Below, in pieces: positions 1 through 13,100 of a DNA stretch of 64,000 nt (position 1 is its first letter; each line of letters opens with the position of its first letter). Position numbers and translations under genes: made by a program. The DNA comes from Crambe crambe (taxonomy: Eukaryota > Porifera > Demospongiae > Poecilosclerida > Crambeidae): contig OZ004596.1 in assembly GCA_963924555.1 (NCBI GenBank), positions 4,350,139-4,414,138 on the forward strand, in the 5' to 3' direction. Under the pieces are notes generated by a model. That model did not search any database. It worked only from the letters and a program-made list of their open reading frames with translations, and was not told the origin of the DNA.

Positions 1-304
1 GGATGAAGTATACATCTTAGCTATGTTCTTTATTCTCCAAGTGTTTTAGCAACCTCCAGACAACTCTACTGCCACAAACTGTCATTGTTTTCACTAATCA
101 ATTCATCCATTAAAGTTATTTACAGTTTGGAATGTAGAGAAGCCAGTGGTATTTCCTCGAAAGCGTGGCAATCATCAATACCTTAGGAATTAAGAGTTTT
201 TATAACTCCTGATACATTAACTCCACAAATTACTCACTAATCAATAATCACTAGCTACTCCCTCCCTGTTTTGTCTATGGTCCACTTATTGCTGTTCTTT
301 CTCA
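1..304. other. Intergenic flank, nothing recognised
   Basis: AT-rich sequence downstream of receptor A. No coding exon, RNA gene or clear repeat was seen. From about 240 onward it begins to resemble the flank of receptor B near 36114, so it is the outer part of the duplicated block. Confidence 0.5.
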
Positions 305-535
305 CTGAAGAAAACTGAGCAAGAACTGTCCAGGGTAAATCATTGCAGCTGCACTGAAATGGAAGCATCAGAGGAAAGCCATCGAGTGATGTCTTCAATC
401 AAGTCAGGGACAGTAGCTTCAAGAGTGCCATGGAGTTCTGCTCTGTACATCACAGTGACAGCATCAGGAGAAGAAGGGAAACATTGGAAGCCTTCATTTC
501 TGATATGATCCATTGAGAAGCCACACCCACAACAT
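305..535 (-). pseudogene. Degenerate duplicate of the receptor juxtamembrane exon
   Basis: This stretch closely resembles the minus-strand exon at 1440-1660, which encodes the juxtamembrane module of receptor A, including the region around the conserved [10 protein letters not shown] segment. It lacks the transmembrane part and the frame is not maintained to the end. A similar relic lies downstream of receptor B at 36140-36320, more heavily deleted. It is best read as an old partial duplication of the receptor 3' end, older than the large tandem duplication. No splice sites linking it to the gene were identified. Confidence 0.6.
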
Positions 536-904
536 AGCTACACTTAATTGAAGAAGAATTATCACATTTCTAATACATATCATTTTGTTATTTTTAGGAA
601 GGAAAATATGACCGCCTTGAAGGATGACTTTCTGCAGTGCAATACAGTACTAAGGAGTGACTACATAGATCCTCAAAGCTTTAAAGTACATCATCTGATC
701 ACTATAATTATAATCATAATCATATAAGAATAACTACTAACTATAAGAGTATAAGGTTGACATTTGAAGCTATAATAATATATGTTAACTGTTAAAATTG
801 AGGGAATACAAATATTTATATATAACACAAATTATTGTACTATAATAATTTTATAGCTGTACAATTAAAGTATTGTCATAGCATGTTCCACCACTTCTTC
901 ATAC

Positions 905-1163
905 TTACATGTGTGTTTGTGTCTCTTCTGCTTCTGGATTATCATACACAATTTGCACAAAGGGCACTGAACTTTGACCCTTGTCAGTAACAGGAACAGA
1001 GGTGGGGGAGGTGGTGGATTCATGATCACCACCAGAGGCATCTGGAAAGGAGGACTGTGTTGCTGGTCCTGGTGGGGTCTTTTGTAGGATTTCATGGATT
1101 TCATTGTATCTTCCAAGATCCTCATCTTCATGTGAGTTCACAAAACTCAGCTGAAATTCACCC
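905..1163 (-). CDS. Receptor A cytoplasmic tail
   Basis: Last coding exon. It gives about 85 residues with no enzymatic domain. It contains YNEIHEIL, a Pro-rich TPPGP segment, many Ser/Thr, and VYDNPEAEE near the end, then stop TAA at 907-905. YNEI fits a generic SH2-binding shape, but this is inference. In receptor B the first tyrosine is replaced (LNKIHEI) while YENP remains. A GTAAGT overlaps the stop in this copy but is lost in B, so I take the stop as real. Confidence 0.65.
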
Positions 1164-4100
1164 CTATGAAAATAATATGCACATATGCACACATATTAAT
1201 ATCATCACACATAATAAACTGTATAGAATACAACTTACTCGGCATTTGACATCTTGAGAGAATGATTCTTATAACGCAAGATTAATATGATGATAACAAT
1301 GGCAATTGCTATGGCAACAGCTATGGCAACAATGACTCCAATGGCAATCCCAGCAGTTGTACCAGTCACTTGTCCACTCCTTACTATCTCGGTATCCTTG
1401 CACTCTTTTGCACTGAGGGATCTTGCGACAACTGAACAAGAAGTGTCTATGGTTAATGTTTGCTGCTGCACTGAAATGGAAGCATCAGAGGACAGCCATT
1501 GAGTGATGTCTTCAACCAAGTCTGGGACGGTCGCTTCTAGAGTGCCATGCAATTCTGCTCTGTACGTGACAGCACCAGGAGAAGAAGGGAAACATTGGAA
1601 GCCTCCATTTCTGATACGATCCATCAAGAAGTCACACTCACAGAGCTGCATGACATTCCTTGTTATAGCATCAACTATGTCTTGATTCTTACTTTCAGGA
1701 TTTTCTACCTATTAAATATACAGCATGATATCATAGCCACTGCTTATAAAATAACTTAAATTTACCTTCCAGCTTTTACAATCCGTTATTCCAACCAACC
1801 TCAATTGAATTAGTGAAGCTATAATTTTGTATAATATTCCATGCAATAATTTGCTAAACTTGTTGTATTATAACTAAGAGTCCTTACTTTCCACTGAGAC
1901 TGTGTGTGAAGCCATGACTGTCACTGGAGGAATGCTAGAAATGCCAATGGGATTGACAGTTACTGAGCATGTGTAGTTCCCATCATCTCTGTCTCCATCC
2001 AGGGAGGTGAACATCAGACTACTCTGATAGAGGAATGGCTCCACCTCTATTGCTTCTTCATCTACACTCACTCGACTGCTAGGGGTGAGGGCAGTGCCCG
2101 ACTTACTCCACTGGGGGGAAACACTGATTCTATAGCCCCTGAACATTGAGAGCTGAATGCGACAGGTCAGGTTGAGTTGGAGACCAGAGAAGTAGTTTGA
2201 ATCAATAGGAGAACCAGTAATGGTGATAGAGGGTGGAGGGATAGTGGTAACACTCAATTTGGGTCTTACAACTGGAGCAGAGTCTTTATAAAAAATAAAT
2301 CATGATTGTTATTATGAATAAACAGTTATAGCTAATAGTTACCAACCTGGTCCACTGCTGAGACCATTAGAGGTCAGAGTACTAACACTAACTGTGTAGT
2401 CCACATCAGGATCAATATTATTAAATATGGTACTGTTCTGATCCCCCAATACTGTCCTGGTGAGTGTCCCAGTCTGTGAACCACCTGCTGGTGTCAATGT
2501 CACTGTGTAATTGATGAACCCCTTAGCCTCGACCAGGGTCAAAGGTTCCCAGGTAACAATTAAAGCTCTGAAGTCATTCTCTGACCTTGTTACTGCAACA
2601 TTTCCAGGAGCAACAGCAGGTACTATCAGGATGAAAAACCAATATCAACAGAGCTAATAATAGGGTAGAATTTCTCTAGCTAGTTATAATGGCCAAAGGT
2701 TGATCTGGGCTAGCAAAAGAAAGTGATTAGTACAGTGCAGTCACCTTCACAGACAGTCCATTGTAGAGCATAACAGGAATGGACAGAATAATAATTAGCT
2801 AGCTACATATGGATACAATCACACAATTTATATTTCAGTGGGCATATAGTGTGATATTTTGGGAGGTTGGGAAAACCCCTTACCCAGGTATCCCTAACTA
2901 TAACATCCTGAAGTTTGTAACGTATTTAGCTAGCAAACAAATATTGAAAAAATAGAGGCAATTCCTTCCCCCCCCCCCCCCCCCCCCCCCTTCATTTTTC
3001 TCTACCAAAACTGTACTTACATACCTCCTTCAGCAGTAAAACACACTATATTGGTAACAAGGCCACATCCAGCTGGGTTACGAGGCCTCACTGATACATC
3101 ATATGGAATACCCATTGCTGCAACATTAACAAGATCACAAGAGTACAATTTTAATGGTAGAGTACACTCACCAACCCCTGAGTCTACAACAGCCATCAGA
3201 GATGCAGCGGGAACATCCTCATAGAAAGGAGGAGTGAGAGGTATTGTGATGAGTCGTTTGACAGTAGACTCAGGCTGGACATACTGTGTGACCTCCACTA
3301 CATAATCAACAACATTATCAGCATTGAGGGAGGGAGGTGTCCAGTTGAAGGAGAGAACGCTACTACCAGAAGAAGAACACGTTAACCCTTTCACCTGGCT
3401 GGGTTCTGCAGGAATGCATAAGAAAATAATATGTTAATTAATGGCATGCAACAGCAGGTCTAACCATCAGAGGACAGGGTAAAAGTGGTAGAATTGCAGT
3501 AGTCTACTATGTCAGCCCCAGGGACGTCCAGACAGATCCTGAGACGGAAATTTCCCATGTTATTTTGATCAGTAAGGTTCTGTACACGCAAAGATCCTCC
3601 ATTAATAACATAGCCACCATCAGAGGATGTTATTTGTTGACCAGCAGGGTTAACCCAGGTGTAGCTGAGAGTGTGGTTAGTAGCAGTGTTGGGGAGAAGG
3701 GTGACACTGCCCATCAAGGTGGCTGCTTCATCCAGCATGCACACACCACTTTGCAGTGAGTCAATTATCACCAGGTCAGGATAGGGTTGCACAGTCAGTG
3801 TGTAGCTTTCATCAGCCATGTTACTTATGATGAAGGGAGTGCTTTGTGCCGGAGTGACACTAACAGTGTACACATAGCTTCCTCCATCTGCACTCTCACT
3901 CCTCAGAGGGTCAAAGGTGAGTGTAGTGTTATATATTGGTGCGTCGGTGGTTTGAGTCACAGTGGTGAATGGTGATAGGTCCTGTCTTCTCCATAATCCT
4001 GTAACAGTCACATCAGTATCCACTGATGGATGGAGTCGAGCTGTCCCCTGGAGGGACACCACTGTCCCATTAATGGGACGTGACCCTCTCAAGATGTTTA

Positions 4101-7100
4101 AAGTAGGTGGAGGGACTGAATAAAATAAGATTGTCTTAAGAGCAGGTGAACATACTAGTTACTTACTTCGCACTATTACATCAACAGGTTCCACACTCCA
4201 CACTGGAGAGATCCCAGGGACATTGATAGTGGCAGTGCAGTTGTACTGGTCTCCATGGGAGGTTCGTAGGTTATTGAATCTTAGGGTGCGGTTAAATGCC
4301 ACCCCACTGTTTGTAGTGTCCATAGTGTTGAGGCGGTTGCTATTACTGGAGAGCCACTCCAGGACAGGGTCCACTGCTAAGTACTCAATGACTGAGGCAG
4401 TGCAGGTGAGGGAGAGAGACTGATCAGCCATGGTCACTGGTGCAGGAGACAGTGTGATGACCGGAGGTGGCAGGGCTAGAGAAGGCAAGCAATAATTTGG
4501 AAATCCAAGCATTAATTTTCAATTAGTACCTCGAATAGTGGGGATGTACTGAATAGAAGGTGGGTTAGTGACCCTCATTACAAATTGAGTTTCAGAGGAT
4601 GGCAAGAATGATGACAAACATTGGTATGTAGTTCTGTCATCAGAAGGCAGCAAGAAACTGAACTGAGCAACTCCCCTGAATGTGGAGTCATTCAGCCGTA
4701 AGACTGTGGTGTTCATCCTCATGGAGTCTGAGACATTAGCAAAGCTCAACATGATATTAATGTCAGTATCCACCAGTGATCTGTCCACAGATACTGTGCA
4801 GGTGAGAGTCAAGGTAGTTCCCACATAGAGAGGGTCCCCTCGACTTGGGAGGAGGGTTATATCATAAGATTCAGCTGGAGTAACTGTGTGGAAGGGATGG
4901 TCACATGACACACACTAGAGGTAGAGTCTTCACTTACTCATGACTCTGACACTGATGGTGCTGGATATTGAATGGTCAGTGGCTATTTCACCAGGAATGG
5001 TCATGTTGGAAGAGCATATGTAATTTCCTCCCTGGGAGGTCCTTAAGCGAGAGAAGGTGAGTCGACTGGTAAGGAAGGTGGCTGTGGTGCTGGTAGCTCC
5101 CATGATGGTGAAGTTTGGGTTTGAGGAGATGATTCTATTATTGGAGTCCAACCACATCACCTCTAGCAGGGTGGAGTTGGATAAGGTGGCCGCACGACTG
5201 ACATTGCACTCCAAAGTATGACTGCTACCAGCAATGGGCACACCCGCGTCCACTTCTACAGGAGAGATATTGACCCAGTGAGAAGGAAAACCTGCATACA
5301 ATGGGTAAGTATAATCCACATTCTTTAGAAAAGGTGATATATATCATTATACCTAACACTACAATGTTGCGTGTGAGGGAGACAGTGGTCCCTGTAGTGA
5401 AGGGGAGCGAAGTAATATCCAGTCTGACTATGTAGTCTCCACTGTCTCCTTTATTCACATCCAGTAGATTCACAGTGAGTTTGGTTTCATACACCCTCAT
5501 GGGGCTCTCCTGAACCTGATTAGGACCACTAATGCTAACACGTGAATCGGCTGTGAGGTCTAAGAATGGATTGGTCTTTGTCCACATCCCTTCTACAGTG
5601 ACGGGTGTATCAACAGCAGTGTTGAACTCTGCTCTCCCAGTGAGGGTGAGGAGGAGGCCAGTGTGGAATTCCTCGTCCACAGGTGACCCAGTGATGGTCA
5701 GGGAAGGCATAGGAACTAAAGAAAGAGAGTACACAATATGTAGCTATATAATTAATTATGATGGGGTGTTCTCGCGTACTTTGAACTGTGATGTTGTGTG
5801 AAGCTTGTTCACTGATAAAGACATTAGCCTCAGATATATTCACACTGACCATGCAGGAGTACTGGCCTCTATGACTGGTGTGAAGGGGGGAAAAGGAGAG
5901 GGACAGGTTGTTGGAAGACCTGGATACTGTCACATCCACTAGAGTCTCATTCCCAATGATTCTTCCATTAGGTGCTGTCCACTGAATCAGGAGTGGGGCT
6001 CTTAAGTCTTGTTCCACGGTCACAATACAGGTGAGAATTTGATTGACTCCAGCAGTGGATTCACCAACAGACTCGATCCTCACCATAGGGGCTGAGAATA
6101 TGTACAGTTCAGAAAGAGTTCACTAATAGTAAACACTACTTACTCATAACATCAATGTCAGTTCTCCGCTCTTCGGGATCACTAGGAAACAGTAAGTTTC
6201 GTACATCACTGAGTGTGACTCTACATATGAAGTTGGTATCAGTGGTGCTGAGGGGGGAGAGGGTGAGAGTGGAGGAGGAGCTGGTGGAGGGGGAAGTAGG
6301 AGTGATGATGGTACGACCCCCAGACACTATTTCTGTGCCCTCTCTGTCCAGCCAAGTGTAGGAGTAGCGGATAACAGCAGGATTGTCCACACCAGCACTC
6401 AACATGGCAGAACAAATAAGAGTCACGTTATCCACACCTCCAGCAAAGAGAGGACCAGATAGCACAGGAGTGAGCACAGTAGGAGTTGAGACTGCAAGAT
6501 GAACATATAGTTCAGTCTTACATTAGCAGTAACAGTTGCTATTAAACATACTTTTTATTCTGAAACTACTGTTTCTTGTGACTTGTACAGGATCATTGAG
6601 AGCTGGGGATACAAGACTCCCTATAGCTACATCTGTATTGTTGCTGTAAAGATGTCCTCAGTGGATTGAATTGCAAAATGGCAGTAGAGACATTATCACT
6701 CCTTGAAACAGTTATCGGCAAAGGCATATTATTTGAGTCCAGCCATGTAGCAGTAGGCATGGTAGTCAGGCCAGAGATGACCTCAGATACAGTGCAGGTC
6801 AGGTTGAACTCTGACCCTGCCACTGGTCTCCCAGATTGGCTGATGGAGGCGGAGATAGTATCTTCAGGAACTACATAACAATGAGTAATCAAGTACAGGA
6901 TTCACTCAGTGAGGACATAAACATGAATACACTAACATCATCACTTACCTATCACAGTTAGTGGTAGTGTGCGATTGAAAATAGTTTGATTTCTTGTGAC
7001 CATGCATATGAACTCTGACCCATGGAGGTTGTCCCTTACTGGGTCCACTACTAGCATCAGCTGCTGTACTGATGTCTGAAAGGTCAGCACCTCTCCCTCC

Positions 7101-10100
7101 CTGGACACCCATTCTATTCTGTCAACGACACCAGAGATACTGGAACAGTTGACCACCACACGACTGCCCACAACAAAGGTGTCATTAGATATGTCAATAC
7201 CTGCACAGTAATATCAAGTCATATAGTACATAATCACTACACACACCAATAAACCATACCACTGAAAGTCCGAGTTCTGCTGTTGCTATTGCCAGCTGCA
7301 TCCCTGATAGTACATGTAAAAAACCCCACAAAGTTGGTGGAGTCTGAAGTGGTGAGGGAGTGATTGTAGGTAGACAATATCGTATTAGTGATGGTCTGAG
7401 TCTGAGAGAAGGTTGAACTATCTCCAGCGATGAGTGACCCATCTTTCATCCAAGTGACTGAGTCCACAGGTCCACCACTAGATATACACGTCAAGGTCCC
7501 TGAAGCACTGTCATAATCAACGTCAGTAATGGCAGGAACACCTGAAAAAATAAATAGGAGAAGTGGAGGTCATATCACATGATAAATCTGTTATACTGTA
7601 CCTGAATCTAATCCAATATACAGAGTTCTCTCCATGCCACTCCCATCAGGCACCTGACAGGTTAACAGCCCAGTGGGCCCCATAGCACTAGTCCTACGAT
7701 TGAGGAGGACTGCACCGGGACCTCTACTTCTAACAAAGCTCTCCGTGCCTGCACTAGGAGCACTGATACTGACCACTGGACTAGTCTGCCCAGGAAGGAA
7801 CCACTCTCCTGCTGCAGCACCATCTGCTCCTTTACAGCAGGTGATGAGGTCAGTGAGACAGTGCAGAGCATCATAGCCTTCTCCTATATCAGTCAGGGAC
7901 ACCACACTGTTGTTGGGGTACAACACACTTCTCAGGAAGAAACCAACAGCTGAAGAATATTACGGTAGTCCACACTTACTAAGTAATTTATACCAACAAG
8001 ACAAACCTTGTGGAGCTGCAGTGACTCCCATTATGACAGCTGGTGGTCCAAATAATGGGTTGATATCATCATGGTGGCGAGCAATGACTTCAAATGTGTA
8101 GTTTGTCCTTGGAATGAGGCCATTAGCAGTGAACATTCTAGTACTGTGATTTCTTTCCATTCCTCTAATCACATTATCAGAGGTGGTCCTGTAGACTATT
8201 TGGTATCCAGTGATACCATCCACATTCCTGTGCACACATGGGGTTTCCTCCCATGAGAGGGAGATGCTAGTGGGAGAGGTGGAGGAGACCATCAGATCAT
8301 CCAGAGGAGTAGAGGGAGCTGCACGTACATACGTATGTAACATTTGTGCACTAGCTGTATATCATGATGGATGCATCCTACGTACCTGCTATTGCAGTCC
8401 TTGTAGTGGTGATGGTAGGTGAACTACTCCCTGCTCCATTCATGGCTGTGATGGAAATGGTGAAGTCACTATTCTCCTCCAGTCTTGTCAGAGAGTACTC
8501 TCTGGACGAACCAGCTGCTGATACTACAATGGTCGGCATTGTTGTTCCACAGCCTCTGATAGTGTATGAATATGAGATTTGGTAAGAGTCCACCACATCC
8601 CCTGAAGGCTGGCTCCATGTCAAGGTGATGGAAGTGGACTGGGGAGAAGTGCTCAGTATAGTAGGAGAAGAGGGAGGACCTAAAAAGAAAAAACAAAGAA
8701 AATAAATATCCAGCCTGGAGGCTACAATTATAGAGGTCATAATAGCTTACCATAACAAGTGGTTCCATTTCCAGTGTAGCCTTGGTTACACATACAGGTG
8801 AAACTCCCAGGAATGTTGGTACATGTAGCATTAGAATCACAGTTATTAGTGGTAACACTGGCACACTCGTCAATATCTGCATGACATACTAATGAATATC
8901 CCAGAAGTCTGTTTAATTATACTTCATTACCAATGCAGATAACTCCATTTCCAGTATATCCTTGGTTACACATGCAGTTAAATCCTCCTGGTGTGTTGTC
9001 ACATGTACCATTAGAGCTACAATCATCAACTCCATCAGCACATTCATCAATATCTGTATTCAAGATTACAATCAGCATCATCATGAGTTGAGTGAGAGTT
9101 ACGTACCTGTACAAGTTATTCCATTTCCAGTGTAACCTTGGTTACACATACAGGTGAAGCCCCCAGGATTGTTGATACAGTTAGCATTGTTGTCACAGTT
9201 GTTGGTGGTGGCACTGGCACACTCGTCAATATCTGAATGATATCCATGCAAATCAATGCCTATAGCCTGGTTAGTTGTACATACCTCTACAAGTGATTCC
9301 ATTTCCAGTGTAACCTTGGTTACATCTACAGGTGAAGCTCCCAGGAGTGTTGGTACATGTAGCATTAGAGTCACAGTTGTTAGTGGTAGCACTGGCACAC
9401 TCGTTAATATCTGATATGACATCCACGCAAATAAATACCTAAAAGTCTGTTTAATTATACATATACCTTCACAAATGATTCCATTTCCAGTGTAACCTTG
9501 GTTACATGCACAGGTGAAGCTCCCAGGAGTGTTGGTACATGTACCATTATTGTCACAGTTGTTAGTGGTAGCACTGGCACACTCGTCAATATCTACCATG
9601 ACATCCATGCAAATGAATACGTATTATGGTCTGTATAATATACATACCTTCACAAGCGATGCCATTTCCAGTGTAACCTTGGTTACATATACAGGTGAAG
9701 CCCCCAGGAGTGTTGGTACATGTAGCATTAGAGTCACAGTTGTTAGTGATAGCACTGGCACACTCGTCAATATCTGACATGACATCCATGCAAATGAATA
9801 CCTAAAAGTCTGCTTAACTATACATACCTTCACAAGTGATTCCATTTCCAGTGTAACCTTGGTTACATCTACAGGTGAAGCTCCCAGGAGTGTTGGTACA
9901 TGTAGCATTAGAGTCACAGTTGTTAGTGGTAGCACTGGCACACTCGTCAATATCTGACATGAAATGTATGTAATAGTTAGAACACGGTAGTCTGGTGATT
10001 ATGGCCAATAAACAACCGAATCCGAGGGCGCATCCCGAGGATAAGGCCACACCAAGTCAATTATTAGTTTCTGGTCTTTCCCCTTTTAAATTAACATGCG

Positions 10101-13100
10101 GGCGGGCGGTAATTGCGACTATCATGGCTGCTGCAAGTTTGCAATCTTCCACGGTAGAAGGGTAGAATGTTCAGATATAACAGTTACGTTGATCAAAGGC
10201 ATGGCTGGTGGAGCTAACTAGTACATTTCACAATAATTATTTCACACAACACGCATGAGGTCCTCTGTTCTTCTACTTCTTTTGCTACATATCATTATAG
10301 TCCTCAAATTCCCGCGAGCGCGATTAGCAGGCGGGCGGGGGACCAGAAACTAATAATTGACTTGGTGTGGCCTAAGGTTGTTTATTTGGCCATAATCACC
10401 AGGACTACCGTGTTCTAACTGTTATATATCCCCAGGGCGCACGATTTCATTGGTCGGTCTGTAGCTAGAGCGTAGCTACCCCTTAGCTCCTGCCATGGCT
10501 TGTCCCTGTCCTGTGATGTGCCGTTGTTCAGACGCCAACTCTAGCCTCGTGCTCTCAAGCATGCAAGACTCGACTACGAACTACGAGGCTCCTCCCATGC
10601 CCACCACACCCGGTACCCAGCTATTAACGAGTTCCTCCACCCACGTTTTGTGTTTGCTAGCGACAGCGAAGCTAGCGGAAGGTATGACGCCAAATACCAA
10701 TGGGCCTTAGAAATAATTTCTTCTTGTGGAAAATTGCAAAAAAAAAATGAAGTTTCCTTGTGACCCAGCACCAGATGACTTCTTCATTTTCCAACAATCA
10801 GCTATAAACTACCCAGAGACAGAAATAAATTCTTTAGTAATAGTTAATGACAATGTTATAGACTGATCGTTAACTTCATAATCATCTTCTTCCAACAGTC
10901 AGCTATAGACTACCAACATAATACAGAGACAGAAATAAACTCTTTAGTAATAGCTAGGTAATGACAATGTTATCTGATCATTATCTCATAGATTATCTTC
11001 ATTATCATCTTCTTCCAACAGTCAGCTTCAGAAAACCTAAAACTGTTGTTATTCATAGCCTGGGGAACAGTGCATTTATGAGTCATAACACACTTTACCC
11101 TAAGGGAGGGAATTTATGACAGTAAGAGCACTTTTCTCTATGGGAGTAAATGTATTAGGTGGGATATATGTAAATGATACCTACAGTCTAATATACATAC
11201 CTTCACAAGTTATTCCATTTCCAGTGTAACCTTGGCTACATGTACAGGTGAAGCTCCCAAGAGTGTTGGTACATGTGGCAGTAGAGTCACAGTTGTTAGT
11301 GGTAGCACTGGCACACTCGTCAATATCTGACATGACATGCATGCAAACCAAATTAATATCTATGTCTGTTTAATTATATACATACCTTCACAAGTAATTC
11401 CATTTCCAGTGTAACCTTGATTACACATACAGGTGAAGCCCCCAGGAGTGTTAGTACATGTAGCATTAGAGTCACAGTTATTAGTGGTGGCACTGGCACA
11501 CTCGTCAATATCTGAATGATATCCATGCAAATCAATGCCTATAGCCTGGTTAGTTGTACATACCTTTACAAGTGATTCCATTTCCAGTATAACCTTGGTT
11601 ACATCTACATGTGAAGCTCCCAGGAGTGTTGGTACATGTACCATTATTGTCACAGTTGTTAGTGGTAGCACTGGCACACTCGTCAATATCTGACATGACA
11701 TCCATGCAAATGAATACCTAAAGCTTGTTTAATTCTACGTACCTTCACAAGTGATTCCATTTCCAGTGTAACCTTGGTTACATCTACAGGTGAAGCTCCC
11801 AGGAGTGTTAGTACATGTTGCATTATTGTCACAGTTGTTAGTGGTGGCACTGGCACACTCGTCAATATCTGACATGACATTCATGCAAATAAATACTTAA
11901 GTTGTTTAATTAAGCATACCTTGACAAGTGATCCCATTTCCAATGTAACCTTGGTTACATCTACATGTGAAGCTCCCAGGAATGTTGGTACATGTGGCAG
12001 TAGAGTCACAGTTGTTAGTGGTAGCACTGGCACACTCGTCAATATCTGACATAACAGCCATGCAAATGAATATGTATTATACAGTAGTCTTTATACATAC
12101 GTACCTTCACAAGTTATTCCATTTCCAGTGTAACCTTGGTTACATCTACAGGTGAAGCCCCCAGGAGTGTTGGTACATGTAGCATTATCATCACAGTTGT
12201 TAGTGGTAGCACTGGCACACTCGTCAATATCTGACGTGACATCCATGCAAATGAATACATATAGTCTGTTTAATTGGATGTACCTTCACAAGTGGTTCCA
12301 TTTCCAGCGTAACCTTGGTTACATCTACAGGTGAAGCTCCCAAGAGTGTTGGTACATGTAGCATTAGAGTCACAGTTGTTAGTGGTAGCACTGGCACACT
12401 CATCAATATCTGACATGACATATATGTTATACCTATAGTCTTTTTAATTAATATACATACCTTCACAAGTGATCCCATTTCCAGTGTAACCTTGGTTACA
12501 TCTACAGGTGAAGCTCCCAGGAATATTGTTACATGTAGCATTAGAGTCACAGTTGTTAGTGGTAGCACTGGCACACTCGTCAATATCTGAAATGACATTC
12601 ATACAAATGAATACCTAAAGTATTCAATTATAATACCTTCACAAGTAATTCCATTTCCAGTGTAACCTTGGTTACACATACAGGTGAAGCCTCCAGGAGT
12701 GTTGGTACATGTAGCATTAGAGTCACAGTTGTTAGTGATAGCACTGGCACACTCGTCAATATCTGACATGACATCCATGCAAATGAATAACTATAGTCTG
12801 TTTAATTCTACATACCTTGACAAGTGATGCCGTTTCCAGTGTAACCTTGGTTACACATACAGGTGAAGCTCCCAGGAGTGTTGGTACAGATAGCATTAGA
12901 GTCACAGTTGGTGGTATTAGCACACTCATCAATATCTGTATAATAGTTATATAATCATAGTGGGTGCTGTGATACTTATGCAACATGACTGCTTTTCCAC
13001 ACAATCAACAAGTCCTAAAATCATAACTAACATCAAGGGGGATAGTGTGCTCCCTCCATGCAGAGTGTGATTTATCTGCATGTCTTCACACCAGAATATG

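Noticed and set aside
10495-10710. Plus-strand open frame in the receptor A intron as a gene
   Set aside because: Inside a repeat-rich intron, low-complexity Ser/Thr/Pro content and no homology seen.
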